Assembly: GCA_022823865.1 (NCBI GenBank)
Contig: JAJEHF010000068.1
Span: 1-64,000, forward strand
Source: Bryobacterales bacterium
GTDB taxonomy: Bacteria; Acidobacteriota; Terriglobia; Bryobacterales; UBA6623
Direction: 5' to 3'
DNA: 64,000 bases
The notes under the pieces were generated by a model. The model was not told the DNA's origin and did not search any database. It worked only from the letters and a program-made list of their open reading frames with translations. Below are positions 19,301-27,158 of the stretch, piece after piece. The first letter of the stretch is position 1, and every line of letters begins with the position of its first letter. The translations under genes were made by a program, and so were the position numbers.

Positions 19301-19680
19301 ATGGCCTCGGACAGCAGTTCGTTCGCTTCGCCCGCATCCAGCATCTCGAACCCCGGATCGACTCCGGCCTCGAGCGCGCGCTCGCGCAGCAGGCGGCTGC
19401 AAAAGGCGTCGATGGTCGAGATCTGGGCGGACTCGAAGAGGCTTCGGTGCTCGCTGGCCGGGCGGCTCTCTCCGACCAGGCGCGAGTGCATCTCAAGCGC
19501 TGCCTTCTCGGTGAAGGTGATGGCCAGAATGCGCTCGGGCCGTACGTGCCGCTCGACAATCAGCCAGCGCAGCCGCTCGACCAAGACGCGGGTCTTGCCC
19601 GAGCCCGGCCCCGCGACAACGCAAATGTCTCCTCGCTGCCAGCTCTGCACGGCGCGCAGCTGTTCCGGCGTCAGTTCCAT
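16360..19680 (-). CDS. addA: ATP-dependent helicase/nuclease AddA-type subunit (1106 aa)
   Basis: UvrD-family helicase fused to a RecB-type nuclease; with AddB it processes double-strand DNA ends for recombination. Motifs in order: VAGPGSGKTRVLVERL (Walker A, residues about 20-35), ITFTEKAALEM, LIDEFQDTNPLQ (Walker B), GDINQSIYGFRHAD, LTMHAAKGLEFPVVVL, RLLYVAMTRAEEH, then the nuclease box GTVDLLFEEG...LVDYKTDN near 975-995. Unusually, the nuclease domain also has Cys in AECPRKYF (about 868) and a C-terminal CIHCPHFKRAC (about 1077), the spacing expected of an iron-sulfur staple. The ATG at 19680 shares one base with the addB stop. Confidence 0.9.
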   Translation of the reverse strand: MELTPEQLRAVQSWQRGDICVVAGPGSGKTRVLVERLRWLIVERHVRPERILAITFTEKAALEMHSRLVGESRPASEHRSLFESAQISTIDAFCSRLLRERALEAGVDPGFEMLDAGEANELLSEAIEQALDEAFGKSGPGLEAFLANYGPSAARSAGEDTSSIHRDLADLIYRIRSYGCRPFTTSPRPPLGALADALRCLSGVQQSEGVARAADEARLACAEADASPAALETIAALLQPVQRRGAAKELVGEIKDVLLPACRSAAVCAANESARKWLRGLARRTLASFGAAKRTSGRLDFDDALALAADLLASPDCPALAFEHILIDEFQDTNPLQVRLVDRLLDAHGDRRPVRFVVGDINQSIYGFRHADQNVFRRYRERVEQRGGDVIRLLDNFRSRPEVLAAVHRLLPGGDSSGVERHRLNAAYQFPPKESACLEVQVVCDAGSEARTQEALRLAHRLRALKSELRVVDREAGGGTRGLRWGDVAILVRTHAGGAVIAGALRRHGIPCLTSTDRGLFHAPETAELAAFLRVVRNPRDEVSLAAVLKSPFCGITDAALLRIRLLFENLSEALAADSPNAAGLDPDGARRLERFRQLLARCRADRAAVPPRFLLARSISGCGYRSFLARQDDSDLALARVDQLLEWIARKERQGLVSLDAISAALDRALEAQRPEEAAPEGAESAASVQVLTMHAAKGLEFPVVVLAALQSRPTARQAGLLFSEDHGIGARWRQPFEGDPVPDTAFARTSADIAERERTEAERLLYVAMTRAEEHLILSTSYAGATQRSGWAKTVFDRLGINPKEAPTDGLEERMIGDVEFLYSKTVGEAPDSQARAAEAWAAPEVLEPLAPAAQADYSAAVTSVSLFAECPRKYFLSRYLGLESDDLGSGQLDDRRDDRGQRRGRDDIDPSLFGQQVHEHLAGQLQDPSPAVRALAERFADHDLGLRSQRAGRIDREMAFVFTVGDYLLRGTVDLLFEEGGERILVDYKTDNRPASELEVSAEQYAAQLQLYAAGLAKAQTAVDRAVVFYLRHGAPIDIDVSDGALEGAKRLVEEFFAAQRSQAYPLREDERCIHCPHFKRACPAQPDLRQVLVSQAPRQKRP

Positions 19681-22388
19681 CAGCTCGTGCCGTCCATGGA
19701 CTCTTCGAGGTCGCTTGGCGGCAGCCATTCGACGCGGCAGACGCTGCCGAATTCGCAGAAGCTGTCGCAGAACTCGCGGTCTCGCGGGCGAACCGCGATG
19801 CCTCCGTCGAGCACTTCTTCGACCGCCTCGGCCGCCTCGGAGCGGGCCGTGTCCAGCAGCGCGCGCATGGCGTCCTGCGTGATCGGCTGGAGTCCGCACT
19901 CGCCGTCGATCGCAGCGCCTGCGAAGCTGGTCTCCCCGCGCAGGCCGCACAGCACCATGCCGGTCGGCTCGAAGCTGAGCTGCTGCTCGAGCGCGGCCAG
20001 ATAGAGCAGCATCTGGAGTTCTTCGCCCTCCAGGTGCCGCTTGAGAAGTTCCTTGACACGACTCGGCCGAGCGTACTTGTAGTCGGTAACCAGACAGCGT
20101 TGGTCCGGATCGACGTCGTAGCGGTCGATGCGGCATTTCACGACGGGCTGGGAGCCGAGGCTGCTGATACGGAATTCCGCGGCTTCCTCGAACCGCGACT
20201 GCATGCCCTCCGGCAGCGCCATCTGGATGGTCTGGTCGCTGTCGGCGAAGCGCTGCAGGTCGGCACGGAGAGCCAAGCGATAGCGCTCGGTGCGAAACGT
20301 CTCTTCGAGACGAAGCTCGCTCAGCTTTGCGTCGAAGGCTCGATCCAGGATCTTGCCGATCTGCCCGCCCTCGCGATTCCAGCAGTCGACCGCGGCGTGG
20401 ACGATCGTGCCGAGCGCCTGCGCGTCAAGCCTCTGGCCGGGGAGCGGCGGCCTGCCCTGCAGCCGAAGGGTGGTGGCCGAGAAGAAGCGGTAGGGGCATT
20501 GTCGGAAGTCGCCGATGCCTGAGACGCTGAATTGCGGGTTCCGTTCTGCCACGGCCCCGAGCAGGGCGCGCGGCAGGCTGGCAGCGGGCTCGGACGGCGA
20601 TTCCGCAGCGGGGGATCCCATGCGCAGCCGCGGGCTGCGGCGAACTTCGGCCGCGCCGTCCTCGATCAGGCTCGACCTCGCCTGAGGCTGGCCGTCGCTG
20701 GCGCGCAGGGGGTAGCTCAGGACCAATTGCTGCGTTGCCCTTGAGGAGGCGACCTCGAAGAGCCGGCGCTCGGCTTGCGCCCGGTCGGCCGAAGTGCGCA
20801 GGTCGATTCCTCGGCCGCGCAGCTGGATGCGATCCTCGTCATCGAAGAAGATGTCTTGCGTAAACCTGCGCGGGAACCAGCCTTCTGCCAACCCGCAGAC
20901 GAACGCAACCGGAATCGACCATTGCCGGGACTCTGCGATCGGCAGAACATGCACGACGTCGAAGCGCTGGTCCGGCACGGCCAGGGTCGTGTTGCGAAGG
21001 ACGTCTTCGAACGCGTCGGCGAATGTCTGCAGCGCCGGTCGCTTCCTGCCCGCGAATTCGGGCAGGTCGCCCGTTTCCTCGAGCGCGCGCGCCAAGGCTT
21101 GCCGCGCCCGGATGGCGACTCGCCAGTCGCATGTCCGCAGGAACGACTCCGTCCCGACCGGAGGCCGCAAGTGCTGGACCCAGTTGAGCAGTTCTAGGCA
21201 GTCGGCCTGCCAGCGCTTCGCGCCGACGTGCCGCCGGTGCCAGTCCTGGCACGGTGCGAGCCCCCGCAAGAACCGCCTGACCGCCGGAAACTCTCCCGCC
21301 GAATTCACTAGGAATTCCAGTCCCTCGCCGGGCAGCGCATCCCGCACCGCGAAATCAAACTTGTCGATCCCGGGATCGGCACCGACCGGAGTGAGCGGGG
21401 AGCATATCGCTTCGATCGCCCTCTCTGCGGAGAAGCGCGACTCGATGACGCGCAGCCACTCTAGGAAGTGGCGGGTCACGCCGTGGTCGGCCAGGGAGTC
21501 CCTGCTCCAGAACCTGTGAGGAATGCCCAAGGCCTCGAACACCTCGCGGATGAGCCCGGCGTAGTGCTCGAGCGAGCGCACGATGATTGCGTGCTGGTGT
21601 AGCGGCCGGTTGCTGGCGAGAATCCGCCTGGCGATTTCCATGACCTCCGCGCGGGGAGAGGGCGCTTCTACCAATTCCGGCTTCAAGGCTGCATCGCGGG
21701 GGGGCGGCGGCAGCGGTTCGGGCTTGCCCGGCGGGTAATGCGGCAGGCCCTCCGGCATCGCCACGACGAACTCCTCGGACTGCTCGTCCAAGGCACCCAG
21801 GAGTTCTTCCTGCTGCTTGGTGAAGATGTCGAAGCCATCGACGTAGACTGTCCGGACCGCGCTCAAGCCCTGCTCGCGGATCCGCGCGGCCGCCAGCGCT
21901 ATCCGCTGGTTGGTGTGGGCGAAACCCTCCTGCGCCAGGCTGCTCTCGAATTCACGGAAGACTCCCGCGAAGGCGCGCTGCTGGCGTGTCCGCGCGGCGG
22001 GCTCGACTTGGTAGCTGTCTGCCCCGGCCGCCCAGAACTCGCGCATCAGGCCGTCGATGCGGCTGCGCAGCCGGGCCGAGCCGGAACGGGACTCCAGGCC
22101 CGGTTGACCCGAAGCTTCCACGGCTTGGCTCAGAAGGCGATCCTCGACGACTCCGCCGGCCTCGCGAACGTCCGGGGTCAAGCTCCGGACATACTCCGGC
22201 ATCGTCGAAACCACCCTTGCGGGCACCATCAGGCCCCTCCGGGCCAGCTGGTTGAGCAGGTGATTCCGCATGCTGGCGGTCGGAACCAGCAGCAGGACTT
22301 CGTCGCTGCGGCCGGCACGGATCGCAGTCTCGAGGGCCCGTAGGATGTGCGCTGTCTTGCCGCTGCCGGGAGGTCCGATCAGTAGCAC
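19680..22388 (-). CDS. addB: AddB-type helicase-like/exonuclease subunit (902 aa)
   Basis: Second subunit of the end-resection complex. A Walker A loop lies at the very N-terminus (GPPGSGKTAHILRAL). The rest of the helicase-like part is degenerate, as is usual for AddB. The C-terminal nuclease has GDFRQCPYRFF near residue 633, the catalytic VTDYKYARP near 769, and CDSFCEFGSVC near 880, together the four cysteines of a 4Fe-4S nuclease staple. The start is a GTG at 22388. It is upstream of addA and overlaps it by one base, so the order addB-addA is one operon, read leftwards from the 184-nt gap shared with the LolD-like gene. Confidence 0.87.
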   Translation of the reverse strand: MLLIGPPGSGKTAHILRALETAIRAGRSDEVLLLVPTASMRNHLLNQLARRGLMVPARVVSTMPEYVRSLTPDVREAGGVVEDRLLSQAVEASGQPGLESRSGSARLRSRIDGLMREFWAAGADSYQVEPAARTRQQRAFAGVFREFESSLAQEGFAHTNQRIALAAARIREQGLSAVRTVYVDGFDIFTKQQEELLGALDEQSEEFVVAMPEGLPHYPPGKPEPLPPPPRDAALKPELVEAPSPRAEVMEIARRILASNRPLHQHAIIVRSLEHYAGLIREVFEALGIPHRFWSRDSLADHGVTRHFLEWLRVIESRFSAERAIEAICSPLTPVGADPGIDKFDFAVRDALPGEGLEFLVNSAGEFPAVRRFLRGLAPCQDWHRRHVGAKRWQADCLELLNWVQHLRPPVGTESFLRTCDWRVAIRARQALARALEETGDLPEFAGRKRPALQTFADAFEDVLRNTTLAVPDQRFDVVHVLPIAESRQWSIPVAFVCGLAEGWFPRRFTQDIFFDDEDRIQLRGRGIDLRTSADRAQAERRLFEVASSRATQQLVLSYPLRASDGQPQARSSLIEDGAAEVRRSPRLRMGSPAAESPSEPAASLPRALLGAVAERNPQFSVSGIGDFRQCPYRFFSATTLRLQGRPPLPGQRLDAQALGTIVHAAVDCWNREGGQIGKILDRAFDAKLSELRLEETFRTERYRLALRADLQRFADSDQTIQMALPEGMQSRFEEAAEFRISSLGSQPVVKCRIDRYDVDPDQRCLVTDYKYARPSRVKELLKRHLEGEELQMLLYLAALEQQLSFEPTGMVLCGLRGETSFAGAAIDGECGLQPITQDAMRALLDTARSEAAEAVEEVLDGGIAVRPRDREFCDSFCEFGSVCRVEWLPPSDLEESMDGTS

Positions 22389-22572
22389 GGGCTGTCTGTT
22401 CCTTCGTGCGGCAGGGCCGTGAACGCTGCCAGCTGCCGTGGTCTGATGCCTAGCGGCCCGGATGGTCGCTCGGCCTGCCCGGCGCTACGCCGGTCGCAAG
22501 ATTCTACCACCACTTGCCCTTTGTGGAACAATGGGATTGGAGGCGCGCGATCGCTCCGGCGATCCTCAGGCA

Positions 22573-23250
22573 ATGCCCCCCGATCTCTCTGTTCGCTCCT
22601 TGCGCAAGGTGTATCCGCATCCGGCGGGCGCGCTGCAGGTGTTGAACGATCTTTCCTTGGAGATGTCGCTGGGTGAGGCCTTGGCCATCATGGGCCCTTC
22701 CGGCTCCGGAAAGAGCACCCTGCTCTACATCCTGGGGTCGCTGGAAACGCCCAGCGGCGGCACGGTCGAGGTGTGTGGCCAGAATCCGTTCGCGCTGGAC
22801 CGGGCTGGCGTTGCCGCGTTCCGAAACAAGACCGTCGGGTTTGTCCTGCAGGACCACCACCTGCTGCCGCAGTGCACCAGCCTCGAAAACGTATTGCTGC
22901 CGACGCTGCCGGCCGGCGGCGCCACGCCTGCACTCGTGGCCCGCGGCAAGCAGCTGCTCGAGCGCGTGGGGCTGGCCGAGCGCATGGACCGACTGCCCTC
23001 CGAACTGTCGGGCGGAGAACGGCAGCGCGTCGCCATCGCCCGCGCCTTGATCAACGCGCCGCCCGTCGTGCTGGCGGACGAGCCCACAGGGAACCTCGAC
23101 CGTGTCAGCGCGGAAACAGTCGGCAGCCTGCTGCTGGAATTGCAGCGCGAGCAGAACATCTTGCTCATCGCAGTCACGCACAGCGCGGGCCTGGCCGCCC
23201 GCTTTCCCGCCCGCGCCGAATTACTGGATGGCCGCTTGCAGCGGCAATGA
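22573..23250 (+). CDS. LolD-type ABC transporter ATP-binding protein (225 aa)
   Basis: ABC ATPase with Walker A GPSGSGKSTLL, the Q-loop (VLQDHHLLPQ), signature LSGGERQRVAIARAL, Walker B VVLADEPTGNLD and the switch His (VTHS). The length, the ADEPTGNLD box and the KVYPHPAGALQVL start resemble LolD/MacB-class ATPases, which drive lipoprotein release or other MacB-type exporters. No permease gene (LolC/E or FtsX-like) lies next to it; glgC follows. The partner must therefore be elsewhere. The ATG at 22573 is chosen because the preceding residues are not family-like. Confidence 0.85.
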   Translation: MPPDLSVRSLRKVYPHPAGALQVLNDLSLEMSLGEALAIMGPSGSGKSTLLYILGSLETPSGGTVEVCGQNPFALDRAGVAAFRNKTVGFVLQDHHLLPQCTSLENVLLPTLPAGGATPALVARGKQLLERVGLAERMDRLPSELSGGERQRVAIARALINAPPVVLADEPTGNLDRVSAETVGSLLLELQREQNILLIAVTHSAGLAARFPARAELLDGRLQRQ

Positions 23251-23293
23251 TCTGACCGTTAGGGCGGCCGGCCGTCTCAGGAGGCCCAATCGC

Positions 23294-24547
23294 ATGGAAA
23301 ACGTAAAGGTTCTAGGACTCATCCTGGCTGGCGGCAAGGGTACACGCCTCTTTCCCCTGACCAAGGAGCGGAGCAAGCCGGCCGTGCCGTTCGGGGGCAA
23401 GTACCGCATCATCGACTTCGTCCTGAGCAACTTCGTCAACTCCGGGATCTACTCGATCTACGTCCTGACGCAGTTCAAGAGCCAGTCCCTGCTGCAGCAC
23501 ATGCGCAACGCCTGGCAGTTTTCGGATTTGCTCACCAGCCAGTACATCCTGCCGGTGCCCGCGCAGATGCGCAAGGGCCCGCAGTGGTATCGCGGCACGT
23601 CGGATGCGATCCACCAGAACATCCACCTGATCGAACTGTCACAGCCCGAAATGGTGGCCGTCTTCGGCGCGGACCACATTTACTTCATGGACATCCGCCA
23701 GATGATCGACTACCACCGCGACCGGGGCGCGGTGGGCACCGTTGCGGCCCTTCCGATTCCGGTCTCGCAGTCGGAGCGCTTCGGCACGATGGAGGTTGAC
23801 GAGGACTGGCGCATCTTGCGCTTTTATGAGAAGGTGGCCAAGCCGCCCGAGATTCCCGGCCGGCCAGGCTGGTGCCTGGCCTCGATGGGAAACTACCTGT
23901 TCGACCCCACGACGCTGGTGAGCGCGTTGCGGCGGGACGCCGCTCGCCCGGACAGCTCTCATGACTTCGGCCACAACATCCTGCCGGAGATGGTCGACGC
24001 CGTGCCGATCTACGCATACGACTTCCTCAGCAACGAGGTGCCCGGCGAGAAGCCCGAGAATCACGGCTACTGGCGTGACGTGGGCACGATCGAGTCGTTC
24101 TACGACGCCAACATGGACCTGCGATCCATCAGCCCTAAATTGAGCCTGTACAACCCGGAATGGCCGCTCCGCACGGCCGAATACCCAACCGGGCCATCGC
24201 GTTATTGCACGGACGCCGAGGGGCGGCGCTGCGATGTCGTAGACTCCGTGATCTCCGAGGGCTGCGTGCTGTACGGCTCCTCAGTGCGCCAGTCGATCTT
24301 GGGGCGCAATGTCCACATGGAGTCGGGCGCGTGCGTCGAAGACTCCATCGTGATGGCGCGCTGCCACATTGGCGAGGGTGCGCAGATCCGCCGGGCCATC
24401 ATCGACAAGAACGCCAGAATCCCGGCTGGCGCCAGGATCGGCTTCGACCGGGAGGCCGACATCCACAACTACGGCATCTCGGAGAGCGGCATCGTGCTGG
24501 TGGAAGGATCCCGCACCGCGATTCCGGTCAGTCCGGCCGCGATCTGA
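23294..24547 (+). CDS. glgC: glucose-1-phosphate adenylyltransferase (417 aa)
   Basis: Makes ADP-glucose from glucose-1-phosphate and ATP for glycogen synthesis. The nucleotidyltransferase domain begins at once with LILAGGKGTRLFPLTKERSK, KPAVPFGGKYRIIDFVLSN follows, then FGADHIYFMD. The C-terminal half is a left-handed beta-helix of hexapeptide repeats (SVISEGCVLYGSSVRQSILG). The length is normal for GlgC. The ATG at 23294 is preferred over upstream in-frame codons that overlap the ABC gene in another frame. No other glycogen gene is close. Confidence 0.95.
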   Translation: MENVKVLGLILAGGKGTRLFPLTKERSKPAVPFGGKYRIIDFVLSNFVNSGIYSIYVLTQFKSQSLLQHMRNAWQFSDLLTSQYILPVPAQMRKGPQWYRGTSDAIHQNIHLIELSQPEMVAVFGADHIYFMDIRQMIDYHRDRGAVGTVAALPIPVSQSERFGTMEVDEDWRILRFYEKVAKPPEIPGRPGWCLASMGNYLFDPTTLVSALRRDAARPDSSHDFGHNILPEMVDAVPIYAYDFLSNEVPGEKPENHGYWRDVGTIESFYDANMDLRSISPKLSLYNPEWPLRTAEYPTGPSRYCTDAEGRRCDVVDSVISEGCVLYGSSVRQSILGRNVHMESGACVEDSIVMARCHIGEGAQIRRAIIDKNARIPAGARIGFDREADIHNYGISESGIVLVEGSRTAIPVSPAAI

Positions 24548-24566
24548 CCGAACCGGGGGCCGTTCC

Positions 24567-24959
24567 CTATCGCAGGGACGCCAGCAGGCCGGGCAGGCTG
24601 GCGGCTAGCGCTCCCCGCGTGTAGACTTCGTCGTAGCCGGCATCGCGGGCCTCTTGCAGGACGGTCTCGCGGACGTGGCTGGCGAACGCGATCAAGCGCG
24701 GAGCGCCGGACGGTGCGAGCGAGCGCAGCTCGCCAACTACGCCGAGCGGATCAACCGAGGTTGCATCCAGGTCGACAATGATCAAGTCCGGCCGGGAATT
24801 CGCCGCCTCGACGAGCGCTTGGCGAGAGCCCGCGAACCGGACGGAAACGCCGAGCTGCCTGGCCGTCCCGGAGACCTTCGAGCCGAAGAACAGGTCTGGA
24901 ATCGCGGCCAAAACTCGTTTGTCAGCCGTGTCTTTTGCCGGAATCGAACCTGAGGCCAT
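24567..24959 (-). CDS. receiver-domain-like protein (130 aa)
   Basis: Reads as a single CheY-like fold: hydrophobic strands alternate with helices, with LIIVDLDATSVDP giving an Asp at the expected phosphorylation site and FASHV corresponding to the T/S position. The acidic pair near the N-terminus of true receivers is missing (the start reads RVLAAIPDLFFGSKV), so it may not be phosphorylated. No output domain is present. It is convergent with glgC and divergent from mqnD, with only 26 nt between the two starts, so their promoters must overlap. Confidence 0.55.
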   Translation of the reverse strand: MASGSIPAKDTADKRVLAAIPDLFFGSKVSGTARQLGVSVRFAGSRQALVEAANSRPDLIIVDLDATSVDPLGVVGELRSLAPSGAPRLIAFASHVRETVLQEARDAGYDEVYTRGALAASLPGLLASLR

Positions 24960-24985
24960 CTGGTAACCTGAGTCTAGCAACCCAC

Positions 24986-25822
24986 ATGCCCGACAAACGC
25001 GAATTTACGATCGCGCATAGCCCCGACGCCGACGACGCGTTCATGTTCTACGCCCTGGCCACGCACAAGATCGAGTCCGACCTGCTCGAATTCAAACACG
25101 TCCTGAAGGACATCCAATCGCTCAACCAAGACGCGCACGCGGGACGCTATGACATGACAGCGATCTCCTACCATGCGTATCCGTACGTGGCCGACCGCTA
25201 CGTGCTGACCGCGGCCGGGTCCAGCGTGGGCGATGGCTACGGTCCGATCGTCGTCGCTTCGGAAGAGTTGGAGCCGCGCGATCTGGCGGGCAAGCGGGTC
25301 GCCGTTCCGGGCCTGTTGACGACGGCGTACCTCGCACTGAAGCTCTACGAGCCGGCCGTCGAGCCAGTTGTCTGCGAGTTCGACAAGATCATCGGCGAGG
25401 TGGAGAGCGGGGCTGTTGACGCGGGAGTGGTGATCCACGAGGGACAGCTGACGTTTGCCGACTCGGGCTTGCACGACGTGGTCGATCTTGGCGAGTGGTG
25501 GAAGCGCTCCGAGGGCTTGCCGCTGCCCCTGGGCTGCAACTGCATCTTGCGCGAGCTGCCTTCGGAGATCCAGCAGGAGGCCCGCCGCAAGCTGGCGGCC
25601 ACGATCCAGTACTCGCTCGACCATCGGTCGGAAGCGCTGGAATACGCGCTGCAATTCTCGCGCGGCTTGGACAAGGACCTGGCGGACAGCTTCGTTGGCA
25701 TGTACGTCAACGGCCATACCACAGACATGGATCCAGAAGTGCTCAAGTCGGGGCAACTGCTGCTTGACAGGGGGTTCTCGGCCGGCTTGATTCCGCACCA
25801 GGTTCGTTTAGAGTATGTGTAG
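24986..25822 (+). CDS. mqnD: MqnD-like 1,4-dihydroxy-6-naphthoate synthase (278 aa)
   Basis: A periplasmic-binding-protein-like fold enzyme of the MqnA/MqnD family in the futalosine route to menaquinone. The N-terminus IAHSPDADDAFMFYAL corresponds to the family's SPDxxD(A/T)F box, and HAGRYDMTAISYHAYPYVA and GPIVVASEEL are typical. The C-terminal region (MYVNGHTTDMDPEVLKSG) fits MqnD better than MqnA. The ATG at 24986 follows the receiver-domain gene divergently. The next gene starts 24 nt after its stop, suggesting co-transcription. Other mqn genes are not in the window. Confidence 0.8.
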   Translation: MPDKREFTIAHSPDADDAFMFYALATHKIESDLLEFKHVLKDIQSLNQDAHAGRYDMTAISYHAYPYVADRYVLTAAGSSVGDGYGPIVVASEELEPRDLAGKRVAVPGLLTTAYLALKLYEPAVEPVVCEFDKIIGEVESGAVDAGVVIHEGQLTFADSGLHDVVDLGEWWKRSEGLPLPLGCNCILRELPSEIQQEARRKLAATIQYSLDHRSEALEYALQFSRGLDKDLADSFVGMYVNGHTTDMDPEVLKSGQLLLDRGFSAGLIPHQVRLEYV

Positions 25823-25846
25823 TTCGGCGAGCCGACCGAGGGTGAT

Positions 25847-27151
25847 ATGCGGGCCATAGCTTCCAGCTGGAGGATCCTCCTGTGGGGAACGCTCGCGGTA
25901 TTCGCTCTGTCCGCGCAGGATTGGGTCGCGGGATTGGAGTCAGCCGAAGAGGATGAGCGGGTCAAGGCGGTTCGGGCGATGTCCAAGTCGCCTGACGGCT
26001 TCCGGCACTTGGATAAGCTCGCTCCCTTGCTGAGCGACGATTCCGAGGAAGTCCGGGCCGCGGCGGTGATCGCGCTGATGAAGATGCGGTCCCTCGAGGC
26101 GCAGCCGCTGCTGATCGACGCTGCCGCGGATGCCTCGCCGGACGTGCAGGCGTTGGCGGTGGACGGCTTGGTGTCGCTGTACGTGCCCGACTATGTGAGG
26201 CTCGGTCGGCTGTCGGCGCTGAAGTCGTTCGCGTCTGCGCTCAAGGCGCGGTTCTCGAAGCCGAGCCCGCTTGTGGTCTCGGCTTACGTCGAGGTCAATC
26301 CTGCGGCGCTCGAGGCCATTGCGAATGTTCTCGTGCGCGGCGGCAGCAACGAGGCCACGGCGAACGCGGCCCGAGCGCTGGGCGTACTGCGCGGTAACGA
26401 GCACGCGGACGCGCTGCTGGAGGGCGCGCGGTCGCGCGACTCAGCCACGATTATCGAGAGCGTGCTCGCGATCAAGAAGATTCAGGCCATCAGCGCGGGC
26501 CCCGACATCGTCTTCCTGTTGCGCGATCCGGCGCTGCAAGTCCAGGAGGCCGCGATCTTGACAGCGGGCCAGCTCCGCACTCCCGAGGCGGTACCGCAAC
26601 TGGTGCAGATCTGCCAGGCGAGCAAGAAGGGCCGCATTCGGGCGCACGCGTTGACCGCCCTGGCCAAGATTCCGGACAACGGCCAGCGCCGCCTGTTCAC
26701 GAGCTTTCTCAGCCACAAGGACAAGCTCCTGCGGGCTGCGGCGGCCGAGGGCCTAGGCCGCATCGGGGATCCCGCCGACAAGCGGGTGGTCGATCATCAG
26801 TTCTCGATCGAGAAGGCAGAGGGCGTGAGGCTGTCCCTGGCCTTCGCCGGGGTGCTGCTCGGCAACCCCCTGCGCCTTGCCTACCTGATCGAAGGCCTCA
26901 ACTCCACGGCGCGGCGGCTTGAGGCTCGTCCCTTCTTGGTTGAGCTGGCACGCGATCCCGAAGTCCTGTCGAAGCTGTACATCCCGCTCACCACCGGCTC
27001 CGTGCCGCAGCGGCGCCACCTGGCCTTCGTGCTGTCTCAGAGCGGCACGCGCGAGAGCGTCCCGCACTTGGAGAACCTGACGCGGGATGCCGTTCCCGAA
27101 GTCTCCTCCGCTGCTGTGGAGGCTCTGCGCGTGCTGCGCGCCCGACTGTGA
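25847..27151 (+). CDS. exported HEAT-repeat protein (434 aa)
   Basis: An N-terminal signal peptide (about 24 residues ending ALSAQ) is followed by a solenoid of HEAT/PBS-type helix pairs over nearly the whole length: EEVRAAAVIALMKMR, PDVQALAVDGLVSLY, IRAHALTALAKI, LLRAAAAEGLGRIGD, EVSSAAVEALRVL. It lacks any enzymatic motif I can see. It is likely a periplasmic scaffold. It sits 24 nt downstream of mqnD and is convergent with the MBL gene. It is unrelated in sequence to the HEAT-repeat protein at 13.1-14.6 kb beyond the repeat type. Confidence 0.75.
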   Translation: MRAIASSWRILLWGTLAVFALSAQDWVAGLESAEEDERVKAVRAMSKSPDGFRHLDKLAPLLSDDSEEVRAAAVIALMKMRSLEAQPLLIDAAADASPDVQALAVDGLVSLYVPDYVRLGRLSALKSFASALKARFSKPSPLVVSAYVEVNPAALEAIANVLVRGGSNEATANAARALGVLRGNEHADALLEGARSRDSATIIESVLAIKKIQAISAGPDIVFLLRDPALQVQEAAILTAGQLRTPEAVPQLVQICQASKKGRIRAHALTALAKIPDNGQRRLFTSFLSHKDKLLRAAAAEGLGRIGDPADKRVVDHQFSIEKAEGVRLSLAFAGVLLGNPLRLAYLIEGLNSTARRLEARPFLVELARDPEVLSKLYIPLTTGSVPQRRHLAFVLSQSGTRESVPHLENLTRDAVPEVSSAAVEALRVLRARL

Positions 27152-27158
27152 GGGTCGG

